DNA from: JAWWAH01 sp033721415
GTDB lineage: Bacteria; Patescibacteriota; Minisyncoccia; Spechtbacterales; 2-12-FULL-38-22
Assembly: GCA_033721415.1 (NCBI GenBank)
Contig: JAWWAH010000004.1
Location: 1 to 35,088, forward strand
Length of the DNA stretch: 35,088 nt
Direction of reading: 5' to 3'
Shown here: piece after piece, positions 1-5,915 of the stretch
How positions within the stretch are numbered: the stretch's first letter is position 1
Layout of the letters: each line of letters starts with the position of its first letter
Notes under the pieces: model-generated
What the model was told of the DNA's origin: nothing
The model's database searches: none
What the model saw: only the letters and a program-made list of their open reading frames with translations
Position numbers and translations under genes: made by a program

Positions 1-61
1 CACCCGGCATTCCCTTCGAGTCCCATTATTACTATTATTAAAATGTGTATCTTTACAAGGG

Positions 62-87
62 AAAGACCCTGCATATGCAGGGTCTTT
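62..87 (-). terminator. Terminator of the tRNA array
   Basis: A perfect palindrome with arms AAAGACCCTGCAT and ATGCAGGGTCTTT lies 19 bases downstream of the last tRNA gene (Leu). Read on the minus strand it ends in a short T run. It is the natural end of the tRNA transcript. The bases from 1 to 61 hold nothing I can recognise. Confidence 0.75.
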
Positions 88-105
88 GTTCCGAAGGAAC
101 TCCCG

Positions 106-179
106 TGGGGGTAATGGGACTCGAACCCATACTTATCCGATTTTGAGTCGGGTGCCTCTGCCGATTGGGCTATACCCCC
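106..179 (-). tRNA. tRNA-Leu (anticodon CAA), short variable loop
   Basis: Cloverleaf on the minus strand: acceptor GGGGGTA/TACCCCC, T arm ATGGG-TTCGAGT-CCCAT, anticodon loop CTCAAAA giving CAA (reads UUG), discriminator A. The D loop AATCGGCAGAGGC resembles that of bacterial leucine tRNAs, and A73 is the usual Leu discriminator. Unlike normal leucine tRNAs it has only a 4-5 base variable region instead of a long arm. Pair 27-43 is C opposite A. CCA is not encoded. The tRNA call is firm; the Leu identity rests on the anticodon and D loop. Confidence 0.85.
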
Positions 180-187
180 AAGTTGTT

Positions 188-222
188 ACTGGAGCCCGCA
201 CCGCGAAGATGCGGGCTCCAGT
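188..222 (-). other. Stem-loop between tRNA-Asn and tRNA-Leu
   Basis: A perfect 13-bp stem (ACTGGAGCCCGCA at 188-200 and its complement at 210-222) closes a 9-base loop. No T run follows on the minus strand, so it looks more like a processing or protection element than an intrinsic terminator. That role is inferred. Confidence 0.6.
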
Positions 223-297
223 GTGTCTGTTTTAGAGCTCGGCTTAGGAGCAGACTAATAAGCCCAACCCTGCCACAGACAGGAATAGATCTTTGCG

Positions 298-370
298 CTC
301 CGGGGGCGGGGATTGAACCCGCAACCTTGGGATTAACAATCCCCTACTCTGCCAATTGAGCTACCCCGGA
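298..370 (-). tRNA. tRNA-Asn (GTT)
   Basis: Minus-strand cloverleaf with acceptor TCCGGGG/CCCCGGA, D arm GCTCAATTGGCAGAGT, anticodon loop TTGTTAA (anticodon GTT), T arm GCGGG-TTCAATC-CCCGC and discriminator G. Position 27-43 is G opposite A, so the anticodon stem is effectively four pairs. CCA is not encoded. It is the seventh of eight tRNA genes in the array. Confidence 0.95.
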
Positions 371-374
371 AAGA

Positions 375-456
375 GTAACAATAGCTGCCCACGACCCTGG
401 GCTCGGTCAGCATTATCCTCTGGATGGTGGGTCTTTCTCCCACCTTCTATTGTTAC
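375..456 (-). other. Three-way-junction-like structure between tRNA-Arg and tRNA-Asn
   Basis: A 10-bp closing stem (GTAACAATAG at 375-384 with CTATTGTTAC at 447-456) encloses two inner hairpins. These are GCCC/GGGC at 387-402 and GGTGGG/CCCACC at 426-444. The fold fills almost the entire spacer. No known riboswitch motif was recognised. It could be a processing element or simply a compound hairpin. Confidence 0.5.
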
Positions 457-459
457 CAG

Positions 460-534
460 CGCCCTCGGAGGGATTTGAACCCCCGACCTTGGGATTAGAA
501 GGCCCCTGCTCTATCCAGACTGAGCTACGAGGGC
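460..534 (-). tRNA. tRNA-Arg (TCT)
   Basis: Minus-strand cloverleaf: acceptor GCCCTCG/CGAGGGC, D arm GCTCAGTCTGGATAGAGC, anticodon loop CTTCTAA (anticodon TCT, reads AGA), T arm GGGGG-TTCAAAT-CCCTC, discriminator G. The anticodon stem is weak: only three G-C pairs (28-30 with 40-42) form, because 27-43 is G opposite A and 31-39 is C opposite T. CCA is not encoded. Confidence 0.9.
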
Positions 535-578
535 TGGCTGTTAGATCTATTCTATATGTATTAAAAAGTACAAATTCG

Positions 579-652
579 TGCACCCTGTTGGATTCGAACC
601 AACGACCTTCGCGATGTAAGCGCGACGCTCTAACCAACTGAGCTAAGGGAGC
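579..652 (-). tRNA. tRNA-Val (TAC)
   Basis: Minus-strand cloverleaf with acceptor GCTCCCT/AGGGTGC, D arm GCTCAGTTGGTTAGAGC, a perfect anticodon stem TCGCG/CGCGA around loop CTTACAT (anticodon TAC), and T arm GTTGG-TTCGAAT-CCAAC. The third acceptor pair is a T-T mismatch. Discriminator A, CCA not encoded. Confidence 0.95.
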
Positions 653-656
653 ATTT

Positions 657-725
657 AGCACGCACGAAGCGTGCTTTATAATATGGATTGGGTCCCGCTC
701 GTAACATGATGTCGCGAGCGGGACC
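657..725 (-). other. Two stem-loops between tRNA-Glu and tRNA-Val
   Basis: Two hairpins sit in this spacer: AGCACGC/GCGTGCT (657-663 with 669-675) and the much stronger GGTCCCGCTCG/CGAGCGGGACC (691-701 with 715-725). Neither is followed by a clean T tract on the minus strand. They continue the pattern of a stem-loop after almost every tRNA in this array. Confidence 0.55.
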
Positions 726-727
726 AG

Positions 728-802
728 TGACCCCGACCGGATTTGAACCGGCGTTACCACCTTGAAAGGGTGGGATCCTGAACCAGACTAGATGACGGGG
801 CC
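728..802 (-). tRNA. tRNA-Glu (TTC)
   Basis: Minus-strand cloverleaf: acceptor GGCCCCG/CGGGGTC (one G-T wobble), anticodon stem CCACC/GGTGG around loop CTTTCAA (anticodon TTC), T arm GCCGG-TTCAAAT-CCGGT, discriminator A. All stems pair well. CCA is not encoded. Confidence 0.95.
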
Positions 803-820
803 TGGAGTCCAAAAGGACTT

Positions 821-884
821 TGAGAATATTTTAGGACGATTCTCACGTCTTCACTGAGAATATTTTGGGACGATTCTCGCGTCC
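821..884. repeat. Two tandem copies of a 30-base motif (34-base period)
   Basis: Copy 1 begins at 821 and copy 2 at 855. Both start TGAGAATATTTT and share GGACGATTCTC; they differ at only four of 30 positions. Each unit contains the inverted pair GAGAAT/ATTCTC, so each can fold into a small hairpin. The repeat lies between the Lys and Glu tRNA genes. Confidence 0.75.
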
Positions 885-886
885 AG

Positions 887-957
887 TAGGGGTGTAGGGA
901 ATCGAACCCTAATCAACTGGTTAAAAGCCAGCTGCTCTACCACTGAGCTACACCCCC
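887..957 (-). tRNA. tRNA-Lys (TTT)
   Basis: Minus-strand cloverleaf: acceptor GGGGGTG/CACCCCT with a terminal G-T pair, D arm GCTCAGTGGTAGAGC, anticodon loop CTTTTAA (anticodon TTT) on stem GCTGG/CCAGT, discriminator A. CCA is not encoded. Downstream in the transcript lies the repeated hairpin unit at 821-884. Confidence 0.95.
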
Positions 958-959
958 GT

Positions 960-996
960 GAGCCTGCTATCTTTTTTTATTAAGACAACAAGGCTC
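960..996 (-). other. Stem-loop upstream of tRNA-Lys
   Basis: Arms GAGCCT (960-965) and AGGCTC (991-996) enclose a 25-base AT-rich loop in the spacer between a CAU tRNA and tRNA-Lys. A second short pairing, GACC/GGTC, lies at 1014-1028. The stem is weaker than those in the other spacers. Confidence 0.35.
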
Positions 997-1031
997 TGGA
1001 TGAGACTATTTAAGACCTGTCTCTGGTCTCG

Positions 1032-1105
1032 TGGGCCTACGGGGACTTGAACCCCGAACCAACGGATTATGAGTCCGGTGCTCTAACCTATTGAGCTATA
1101 GGCCC
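1032..1105 (-). tRNA. tRNA with anticodon CAT (Ile2-like, copy 2)
   Basis: Minus-strand cloverleaf: acceptor GGGCCTA/TAGGCCC, D arm GCTCAATAGGTTAGAGC, anticodon loop CTCATAA (CAT), T arm CGGGG-TTCAAGT-CCCCG, discriminator A. CAT can mean elongator Met or the lysidine-modified Ile2. Acceptor pairs C4-G69 and C5-G68 are recognition features of Ile2 by TilS, and tilS is adjacent, so Ile2 is favoured. The first acceptor pair is G-C, so it is not the initiator. It is a near duplicate of 1221-1294, including about 30 bases beyond its 3' end. Confidence 0.85.
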
Positions 1106-1122
1106 ATATTGTAAAAGTGGTA

Positions 1123-1182
1123 CCCGCCCGGCCCCTGTATTTGATGCCGTTTCTAATGGCAGCTAACTAAAAGCCGGGCGGG
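1123..1182 (-). other. Stem-loop between the two CAT tRNAs
   Basis: A 10-bp GC-rich stem, CCCGCCCGGC (1123-1132) with GCCGGGCGGG (1173-1182), encloses a 40-base loop. The loop contains a small inner GCC/GGC pairing. Read on the minus strand it is followed by CACTTTTAC, which is only weakly terminator-like. Confidence 0.5.
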
Positions 1183-1220
1183 TTGTTTTGAGAACTTTTT
1201 AAGACCTTTCTCTGGTCTCG

Positions 1221-1294
1221 TGGGCCTGCAGGGACTTGAACCCTGAACCTATCGATTATGAGTCGAGTGCTCTAACCTATTGAGCTACAGGCCC
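1221..1294 (-). tRNA. tRNA with anticodon CAT (Ile2-like, copy 1)
   Basis: Minus-strand cloverleaf: acceptor GGGCCTG/CAGGCCC, anticodon loop CTCATAA (CAT), T arm CAGGG-TTCAAGT-CCCTG, discriminator A. C4-G69 and C5-G68 are present as in Ile2 tRNAs. Its 5' end is four bases after the tilS stop codon, so the lysidine synthase and this candidate substrate are likely on one transcript. It differs from the second CAT copy mainly in the anticodon and T stems. Met identity cannot be excluded. Confidence 0.85.
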
Positions 1295-1298
1295 GTGT

Positions 1299-1895
1299 TT
1301 ATTTATACTCCTCTTGCAACATCTTTCTTACTACCTTGTATAAACCGGGATTTACTTTAAGCGCATGCGGCATGATATCGTGCCTTATTGTGCTTCGTGC
1401 ATATTTTCTATCACTGTTAGCCGGGTCTTTCAAGAATGGTACGTTCTTTCTTTCTGCCCATTCAAGAAATTCGCTTTTAGATGTAATTAAGAATGGTCTA
1501 ATCACATTGTTGTTTTTGTACGGAATAAGCTTTGCTTCTCCGTGCAATGATGTAAATATGTACCATTCAACTGCATCGTCAAGATTATGCGCTGTTACTA
1601 TTGGTGCATCAAATGAATTGAACCAGGCGTAGCGTTCATTTCTCCAATACTCTTCGGGTGATTCTGATTTTTTCTTCTTTCTTGATATCTTTTCGGTTAG
1701 AAGAGGGATATCATTTTTCTTGCAATAATCAGAAACAAACTCCATGCAATCATCTCCGAATTTTGTGCCATGATGGAAATACATAGCAGTCACATCGTGA
1801 TTGTTGCTTAAAAAATCAAGAGCTGTCATGGAATCCGGACCTCCGGAAACTGCAATATGAATTTTTCTGGGTATCTTGCCTAGAACGTGTATCAT
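1299..1895 (-). CDS. tilS: tRNA(Ile)-lysidine synthase, minimal form
   Basis: This enzyme uses ATP to attach lysine to C34 of tRNA-Ile(CAU), turning a Met-reading anticodon into an AUA reader. The PP-loop ATP motif SGGPDS lies near the N-terminus. Further on are HHGTKFG, VTAHNLDDAVEW and, near the end, YARSTIRHDIMP, which matches the RxxIRHxxxP region of the family. At about 198 residues it keeps only the catalytic N-terminal domain; many homologues are 300-430 aa. I chose the ATG at 1895. A GTG at 1913 would lie inside a terminator-like hairpin (ACGCAC/GTGCGT) after dnaX. No clear ribosome binding site is seen. The gene ends four bases before a CAT tRNA. Confidence 0.88.
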   Translation of the reverse strand: MIHVLGKIPRKIHIAVSGGPDSMTALDFLSNNHDVTAMYFHHGTKFGDDCMEFVSDYCKKNDIPLLTEKISRKKKKSESPEEYWRNERYAWFNSFDAPIVTAHNLDDAVEWYIFTSLHGEAKLIPYKNNNVIRPFLITSKSEFLEWAERKNVPFLKDPANSDRKYARSTIRHDIMPHALKVNPGLYKVVRKMLQEEYK

Positions 1896-1960
1896 TTTAA
1901 ACACAAAACGCACTCTGTTTTGGTGCGTCTTAATTTTTAAGGTATGCTGTAATCTCCTAA

Positions 1961-3058
1961 CTACCCTGCATCCTTTTCTTCCTTTATTAATCCTGCAATC
2001 GCAAGCTCCAACGGCAGTTGCGGAAGTGGTGAATTTTTCACACTGCTTACCGCATTCATAAGTTCACCTATAATAGCATAAATCTTTTTTTCTGTCAAAT
2101 CTTTTGTGTGGGCTAAAGCTGTCTCTTTTTCCTTGTCAGAGAAGTTTTCTGTGATCATTTCTACCGACGAAGGACTTAGCTTTAGCAGTAAAATAGCTCG
2201 GGCGTATTCTATAGATTGGTTTATATACTGAACCATATCTACACCCTCGTTTGTAAGTTTATTTATATAATTTATAGCTTCTTCTTTTTTGTTATTAACA
2301 ATGTGGTCAAAAAGATTAGTTACTTGTTGTAGATCTGTTAAACCAAGGATAGTTCTGATATCTTCCACGCTTGGACTCCCCATTGAAAGCACTTTACCTA
2401 AAATGCTTTCTGCATCACGTAATGAACCACCAGAAGCTGCAACCACCATTCTTATTGATTCTGGTTCAAGCTTCTTGCCTTCTTTTTTAACAATGCCTTC
2501 TAATCTTTTTATTATCTCTGGTGTATTTAGGTATCTAAAATCAAATTTCTGAGTTCTCGATATTATAGTAGGTAAAACTTTATGTGGTTCTGTTGTCGCT
2601 AAAACAAATACTGTATGTGGTGGAGGCTCTTCCAATGTTTTTAGTAAAGCATTGAATGCTTCCTTAGAAAGCATGTGGGCCTCGTCTATTATATAAACTT
2701 TATAACTACCTTTATTTGGCGCAAAGCGTACGCCTTCTTTTAGTTCTCTGATATCGTCTATCCCCCTGTTTGATGCAGCATCTATTTCTATAAGATCTAT
2801 AAAGCTTCCGTTTTCTACCTCATCGCAAGTATCACATTTTAAGCAAGCATCTTTTTTCGTAGCCCCTGTACAATTAAGAGCTTTTGTTAAAAGGCGTGCA
2901 GTAGTTGTTTTACCTGTTCCACGAGGACCCGTAAATAAATAGGCATGCGCAACATCACCATTTTTAAGTGCGTTTTGAAGCGTACCAATTATGTGTTCCT
3001 GCCCAACAACTTCTGCGAAAGATTTGGGCCTATGTTTTCTATATAATACTTTTGCCAT
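1961..3058 (-). CDS. dnaX: DNA polymerase III clamp-loader subunit gamma/tau
   Basis: This ATPase opens the sliding clamp at the replication fork. Walker A is GPRGTGKT (residues 44-51). A four-cysteine zinc module follows (C63, C72, C75, C78), then Walker B DEAH at 125-128, sensor region LATTEPHKVLPTIISR and clamp-loader domain II-III. At 365 residues it corresponds to the gamma form: the tau-specific extension that binds helicase and polymerase is absent. Start is ATG without an obvious Shine-Dalgarno. A terminator at 3096-3122 separates it from the upstream protease gene. The partner delta prime is at 16001-16870. Confidence 0.95.
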   Translation of the reverse strand: MAKVLYRKHRPKSFAEVVGQEHIIGTLQNALKNGDVAHAYLFTGPRGTGKTTTARLLTKALNCTGATKKDACLKCDTCDEVENGSFIDLIEIDAASNRGIDDIRELKEGVRFAPNKGSYKVYIIDEAHMLSKEAFNALLKTLEEPPPHTVFVLATTEPHKVLPTIISRTQKFDFRYLNTPEIIKRLEGIVKKEGKKLEPESIRMVVAASGGSLRDAESILGKVLSMGSPSVEDIRTILGLTDLQQVTNLFDHIVNNKKEEAINYINKLTNEGVDMVQYINQSIEYARAILLLKLSPSSVEMITENFSDKEKETALAHTKDLTEKKIYAIIGELMNAVSSVKNSPLPQLPLELAIAGLIKEEKDAG

Positions 3059-3095
3059 AGCTACTTTATTTTAAAAGATTTTTGACTCAAAAGCA

Positions 3096-3122
3096 AACCC
3101 CCTCTTATATTAAGAGGGGGTT
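3096..3122 (-). terminator. Terminator after the M16 protease gene
   Basis: A 12-bp stem AACCCCCTCTTA / TAAGAGGGGGTT with a 3-base loop starts seven bases after the protease stop codon. On the minus strand it is followed by TTTGCTTTT. Confidence 0.85.
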
Positions 3123-3128
3123 AAAGAT

Positions 3129-4409
3129 CTAAAATGAAATGGCTTCTGCAAATTCTTCCTGCAGGGTACCCTCGTGGGGGCCTACAACTGCAAGGTTCAG
3201 ATTGTCATTACGGAAAATATCTTGCGCAACGCGCATTATGTCTTCAGGAGTAACAGCCTCTAAGCGTCGCAGTTCTTCTTCTGAGTCTTTAAGTCCTCTG
3301 AACTTAATAAAATGCCTACCGGCACTAAGCGCAAAGCTTATGGGGTTATCGTTTTCAAATGCAAGAGAGTTTCTAAGCCTGTTTTTTATTCTTCTTAATT
3401 CCTCAGGACTTACAGGCTCTTCCTTAAGCTTCTTCAGTTCTTCTTTAATCACCATGAGGGCTTCGGTGGTGCGCTCTGGGTTCATTCCTCCATAAACTAC
3501 AAAGTCTGCCTTGTCGGAATCATCATCAAGATATGTACCAACCGCATAAGCAAGACCTCTCTTTTCTCTAATTTCAGTAAACAAACGGGAACTCATCCCG
3601 GAGCCGAGAATATTAGAGATTATCTTTAAGGTTGGGTAATCTTCATGCATGGGATCCATTGCTCGCATACCAAGAGCGATCCAGGTCTGAGGAACATCCA
3701 TATTACGTATCTTTACTTCAGGTTCTCCCTGCCAGTTATCATCAACTACATACTTGTGAGGCAAGTTACCTGATGGCATATCAGAATAATATTCTTCCAG
3801 TATACTTAAGGCATACTCTTCTTCCGGAATTTTACCTGCTATTACAATCGCGAAGTTCTCCCTTACAAAATATCTATCCATGTATCGCTTTAACTGCCTT
3901 CGGGTGATAGCACGGACCTTGTCCTCTGTGCCTAGAGGTGTCCTGCCTGCGGCCTGGTCTCCATACATCAATTTGGGAAGTATCTCAAAGACTAGATTGC
4001 TCGGAGTTGATTCTGAGCTGTGAATTTCCTCGTACACAGCACCTTTTTCTTTTTCCAATTCATCACTAGGCAGAGTAGAGTTTAATATTTGATCTGCCAA
4101 AAGATCTGTAATGTCTCTAAAGTTAACTGCTCGAGCACCAGCATAAAAACCTATATAGTCGTTTCCGGTGAAAGCATTGCTTGGGCCACCAAAGCTATCT
4201 AGCTCTTCGTTTATTTCTTTTGATGTGGGCCTCAGAATAGTTCCCTTGAACATCATGTGTTCAAGTAAGTGAGAAATACCAGCTACCTCAGAACGTTCGT
4301 ACCGGCTTCCACCGGAAACAATGCAAAGCTGTAAAAAGGTTTGCATATCTGGTCTTGGGACAAATATTACGGGTATTCCGTTCTTTAACTTTCTAAGAAA
4401 AATATCCAC
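3129..4409 (-). CDS. M16 family zinc metallopeptidase (insulinase/processing-peptidase type)
   Basis: Predicted zinc protease. The inverted zinc motif HLLEH is at residues 47-51 (in GISHLLEHMMFKGT) and the downstream glutamate region EKEKGAVYEEI supplies the third ligand. The C-terminal half carries the M16 inactive-domain features, with SSRLFTEIREKRGLAY. At 426 residues it is a standard single-chain M16B enzyme that would act as a dimer. The start is GTG at 4409, supported by AAGGAGA eight bases upstream. It sits between purA and dnaX, with terminators on both sides, so it is probably transcribed alone. Substrate unknown. Confidence 0.92.
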   Translation of the reverse strand: MDIFLRKLKNGIPVIFVPRPDMQTFLQLCIVSGGSRYERSEVAGISHLLEHMMFKGTILRPTSKEINEELDSFGGPSNAFTGNDYIGFYAGARAVNFRDITDLLADQILNSTLPSDELEKEKGAVYEEIHSSESTPSNLVFEILPKLMYGDQAAGRTPLGTEDKVRAITRRQLKRYMDRYFVRENFAIVIAGKIPEEEYALSILEEYYSDMPSGNLPHKYVVDDNWQGEPEVKIRNMDVPQTWIALGMRAMDPMHEDYPTLKIISNILGSGMSSRLFTEIREKRGLAYAVGTYLDDDSDKADFVVYGGMNPERTTEALMVIKEELKKLKEEPVSPEELRRIKNRLRNSLAFENDNPISFALSAGRHFIKFRGLKDSEEELRRLEAVTPEDIMRVAQDIFRNDNLNLAVVGPHEGTLQEEFAEAISF

Positions 4410-4480
4410 TTACTTCTCCTTTTTTTGGGAAAGGACTACAGATAATATATAGTAGAAAATATAAAAAATCAAGCAATGGA

Positions 4481-4504
4481 AAAGGCTCGCAAAGCGAGCC
4501 TTTT
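4481..4504 (-). terminator. purA terminator
   Basis: Stem AAAGGCTCGC / GCGAGCCTTT with an AAA loop lies eight bases past the purA stop on the minus strand, followed by TTTCC. Confidence 0.85.
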
Positions 4505-4511
4505 AAAGAAC

Positions 4512-5798
4512 TTAACATATTATAGTTTGGTCCCTTTCGGGTCCTACTGAAATAAATTTTGCAGGAGCCTGCATTTGGTCTTCTATGAGCTGAACGTAAG
4601 CCTCTGCTTCCCAGGGAAGCCAAATTCTTTCTCTTATTTCTGAAATATCCCTTGCCCAGCCTCTTATCTCTTCGGTGAGAGCCGTAGCTCCATTAATACC
4701 GCAGTCTGTGTGAGTACATCTTGAGTGGGTGCTAGTTTGCAAGCACTCATACGTAAGACCAATCCAAAGTGGGTTAATACCGCTTAAAACATCGAGCTTG
4801 GTTATTGCAAGTGCAGTAAAGTCGTTTAAGCGAGCGGCGTATCTAAGAAGTGGAATATCGAGCCATGCGCACATACGTGGTCTTCCGGTTGTGGCTCCAT
4901 ATTCATTACCACGCTCTCTTAATTCTATGTCTATTAGCGAATTTTTCTCGAAGGTTGGGAATGCACCCGGACCTATTCGTGTGCTATAAGCCTTTACAAC
5001 TGCTATGCGTTCTGTGATTAAAGAGGGAGGAATTCCCGAGCCTTGCGCGGCAGATGCAACAGTACATGCCGATGAAGTAACAAACGGATAAGACCCGTAA
5101 TCAACATCAAGCAATACAGCCTGGGCACCCTCTAGAAGAATGTTTTTGTCATCATCAAGGGCTTTCCATGTTATTTCTTCGGTATCGCGTATCAGCGGTA
5201 CTATTTCCTGGGCAGATTCCCAAAATTCTCTCATTAACACTATGGGGGGATGAACCAACCCAATGTGCCCATACAAACTCTTCAACCTTTTATCTGCAAA
5301 GTAGAAGTACTCTTCAAACTTTTTAGCAAAAAGGTCTTTATCTAGAAGATCTCCAACACGCAAATTATGACGTGCATATTTATCTCCCGATGTTGGGCCG
5401 ATACCTCGTTTGGTTGTTCCAATCTTATCTTTATCTGAGCGCTTTAATTCTTGTGCTTCGTCTATATCGATATGCCAAGGCATAACAAGATGTGCTTTTT
5501 TACTGATAAATAAATTGTCTACAGCAATCCCTGCTTTTCTAAGAGATGCTATCTCTTCGACTAGCGTATGCACATCTACGAAAGTTCCAGAACCTATTAT
5601 GTTTACTGTGTCGGGATTAAAAACCCCAGATGGCATAATGTGAAGCTTAAATTCTCCATGCTCATTTTTTACAGTGTGCCCGGCGTTATTTCCGCCATTA
5701 AAACGGATAACAAAATCAGCATCTTGCGCCAATAAGTCTGTTATTTTACCTTTTCCTTCGTCGCCCCATTGAGCGCCGATAACTGCTTTCACACTCAT
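4512..5798 (-). CDS. purA: Adenylosuccinate synthetase
   Basis: Catalyses IMP + Asp + GTP to adenylosuccinate, the first step from IMP to AMP. The N-terminal P-loop GDEGKGK is at 12-18 with catalytic Asp13, and His41 lies in NNAGHT. GTKRGIGPTSGDKYARHNLRVGDL, split across the IMP site, is intact in pattern (GTTKRGIGP), as are STRIGPGAFPT and the GATTGRPRMCAWLD region. Length 428 is normal. The ATG is preceded by AAAGGAGG at a good distance. It is isolated: no other purine gene is in the window, and its partner purB is not seen. Flanked by its own terminator and the ZIP gene terminator. Confidence 0.96.
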   Translation of the reverse strand: MSVKAVIGAQWGDEGKGKITDLLAQDADFVIRFNGGNNAGHTVKNEHGEFKLHIMPSGVFNPDTVNIIGSGTFVDVHTLVEEIASLRKAGIAVDNLFISKKAHLVMPWHIDIDEAQELKRSDKDKIGTTKRGIGPTSGDKYARHNLRVGDLLDKDLFAKKFEEYFYFADKRLKSLYGHIGLVHPPIVLMREFWESAQEIVPLIRDTEEITWKALDDDKNILLEGAQAVLLDVDYGSYPFVTSSACTVASAAQGSGIPPSLITERIAVVKAYSTRIGPGAFPTFEKNSLIDIELRERGNEYGATTGRPRMCAWLDIPLLRYAARLNDFTALAITKLDVLSGINPLWIGLTYECLQTSTHSRCTHTDCGINGATALTEEIRGWARDISEIRERIWLPWEAEAYVQLIEDQMQAPAKFISVGPERDQTIIC

Positions 5799-5857
5799 TT
5801 AGGCCTCCTTTCGCCTGCTTTCTTTTTGAAGAGCTGCCATCATGTTAACATAAAAAA

Positions 5858-5879
5858 AACACAAGGAATACTTGCGGTT
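5858..5879 (-). terminator. Terminator after the ZIP transporter gene
   Basis: On the minus strand, AACCGCAAG pairs with CTTGTGTT (one G-T wobble and one mismatch), followed by an eight-base T run. It lies between the ZIP gene stop and the purA start. Confidence 0.65.
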
Positions 5880-5915
5880 TTTTTATTATATCTGTGTAAT
5901 TATTTTTATATACAC

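Noticed and set aside
691..725. Intrinsic terminator inside the tRNA array
   Set aside because: The stem is strong but no T tract follows on the minus strand; kept as a stem-loop of unknown role.
165..812. Several short open frames over the tRNA region on both strands
   Set aside because: They run through tRNA genes and hairpins and have no coding signature.
1..1294. CRISPR array in the repeat-rich first 1.3 kb
   Set aside because: Spaced similar blocks are tRNA genes with shared D and T arms. There is no fixed repeat with unique spacers and no cas gene.
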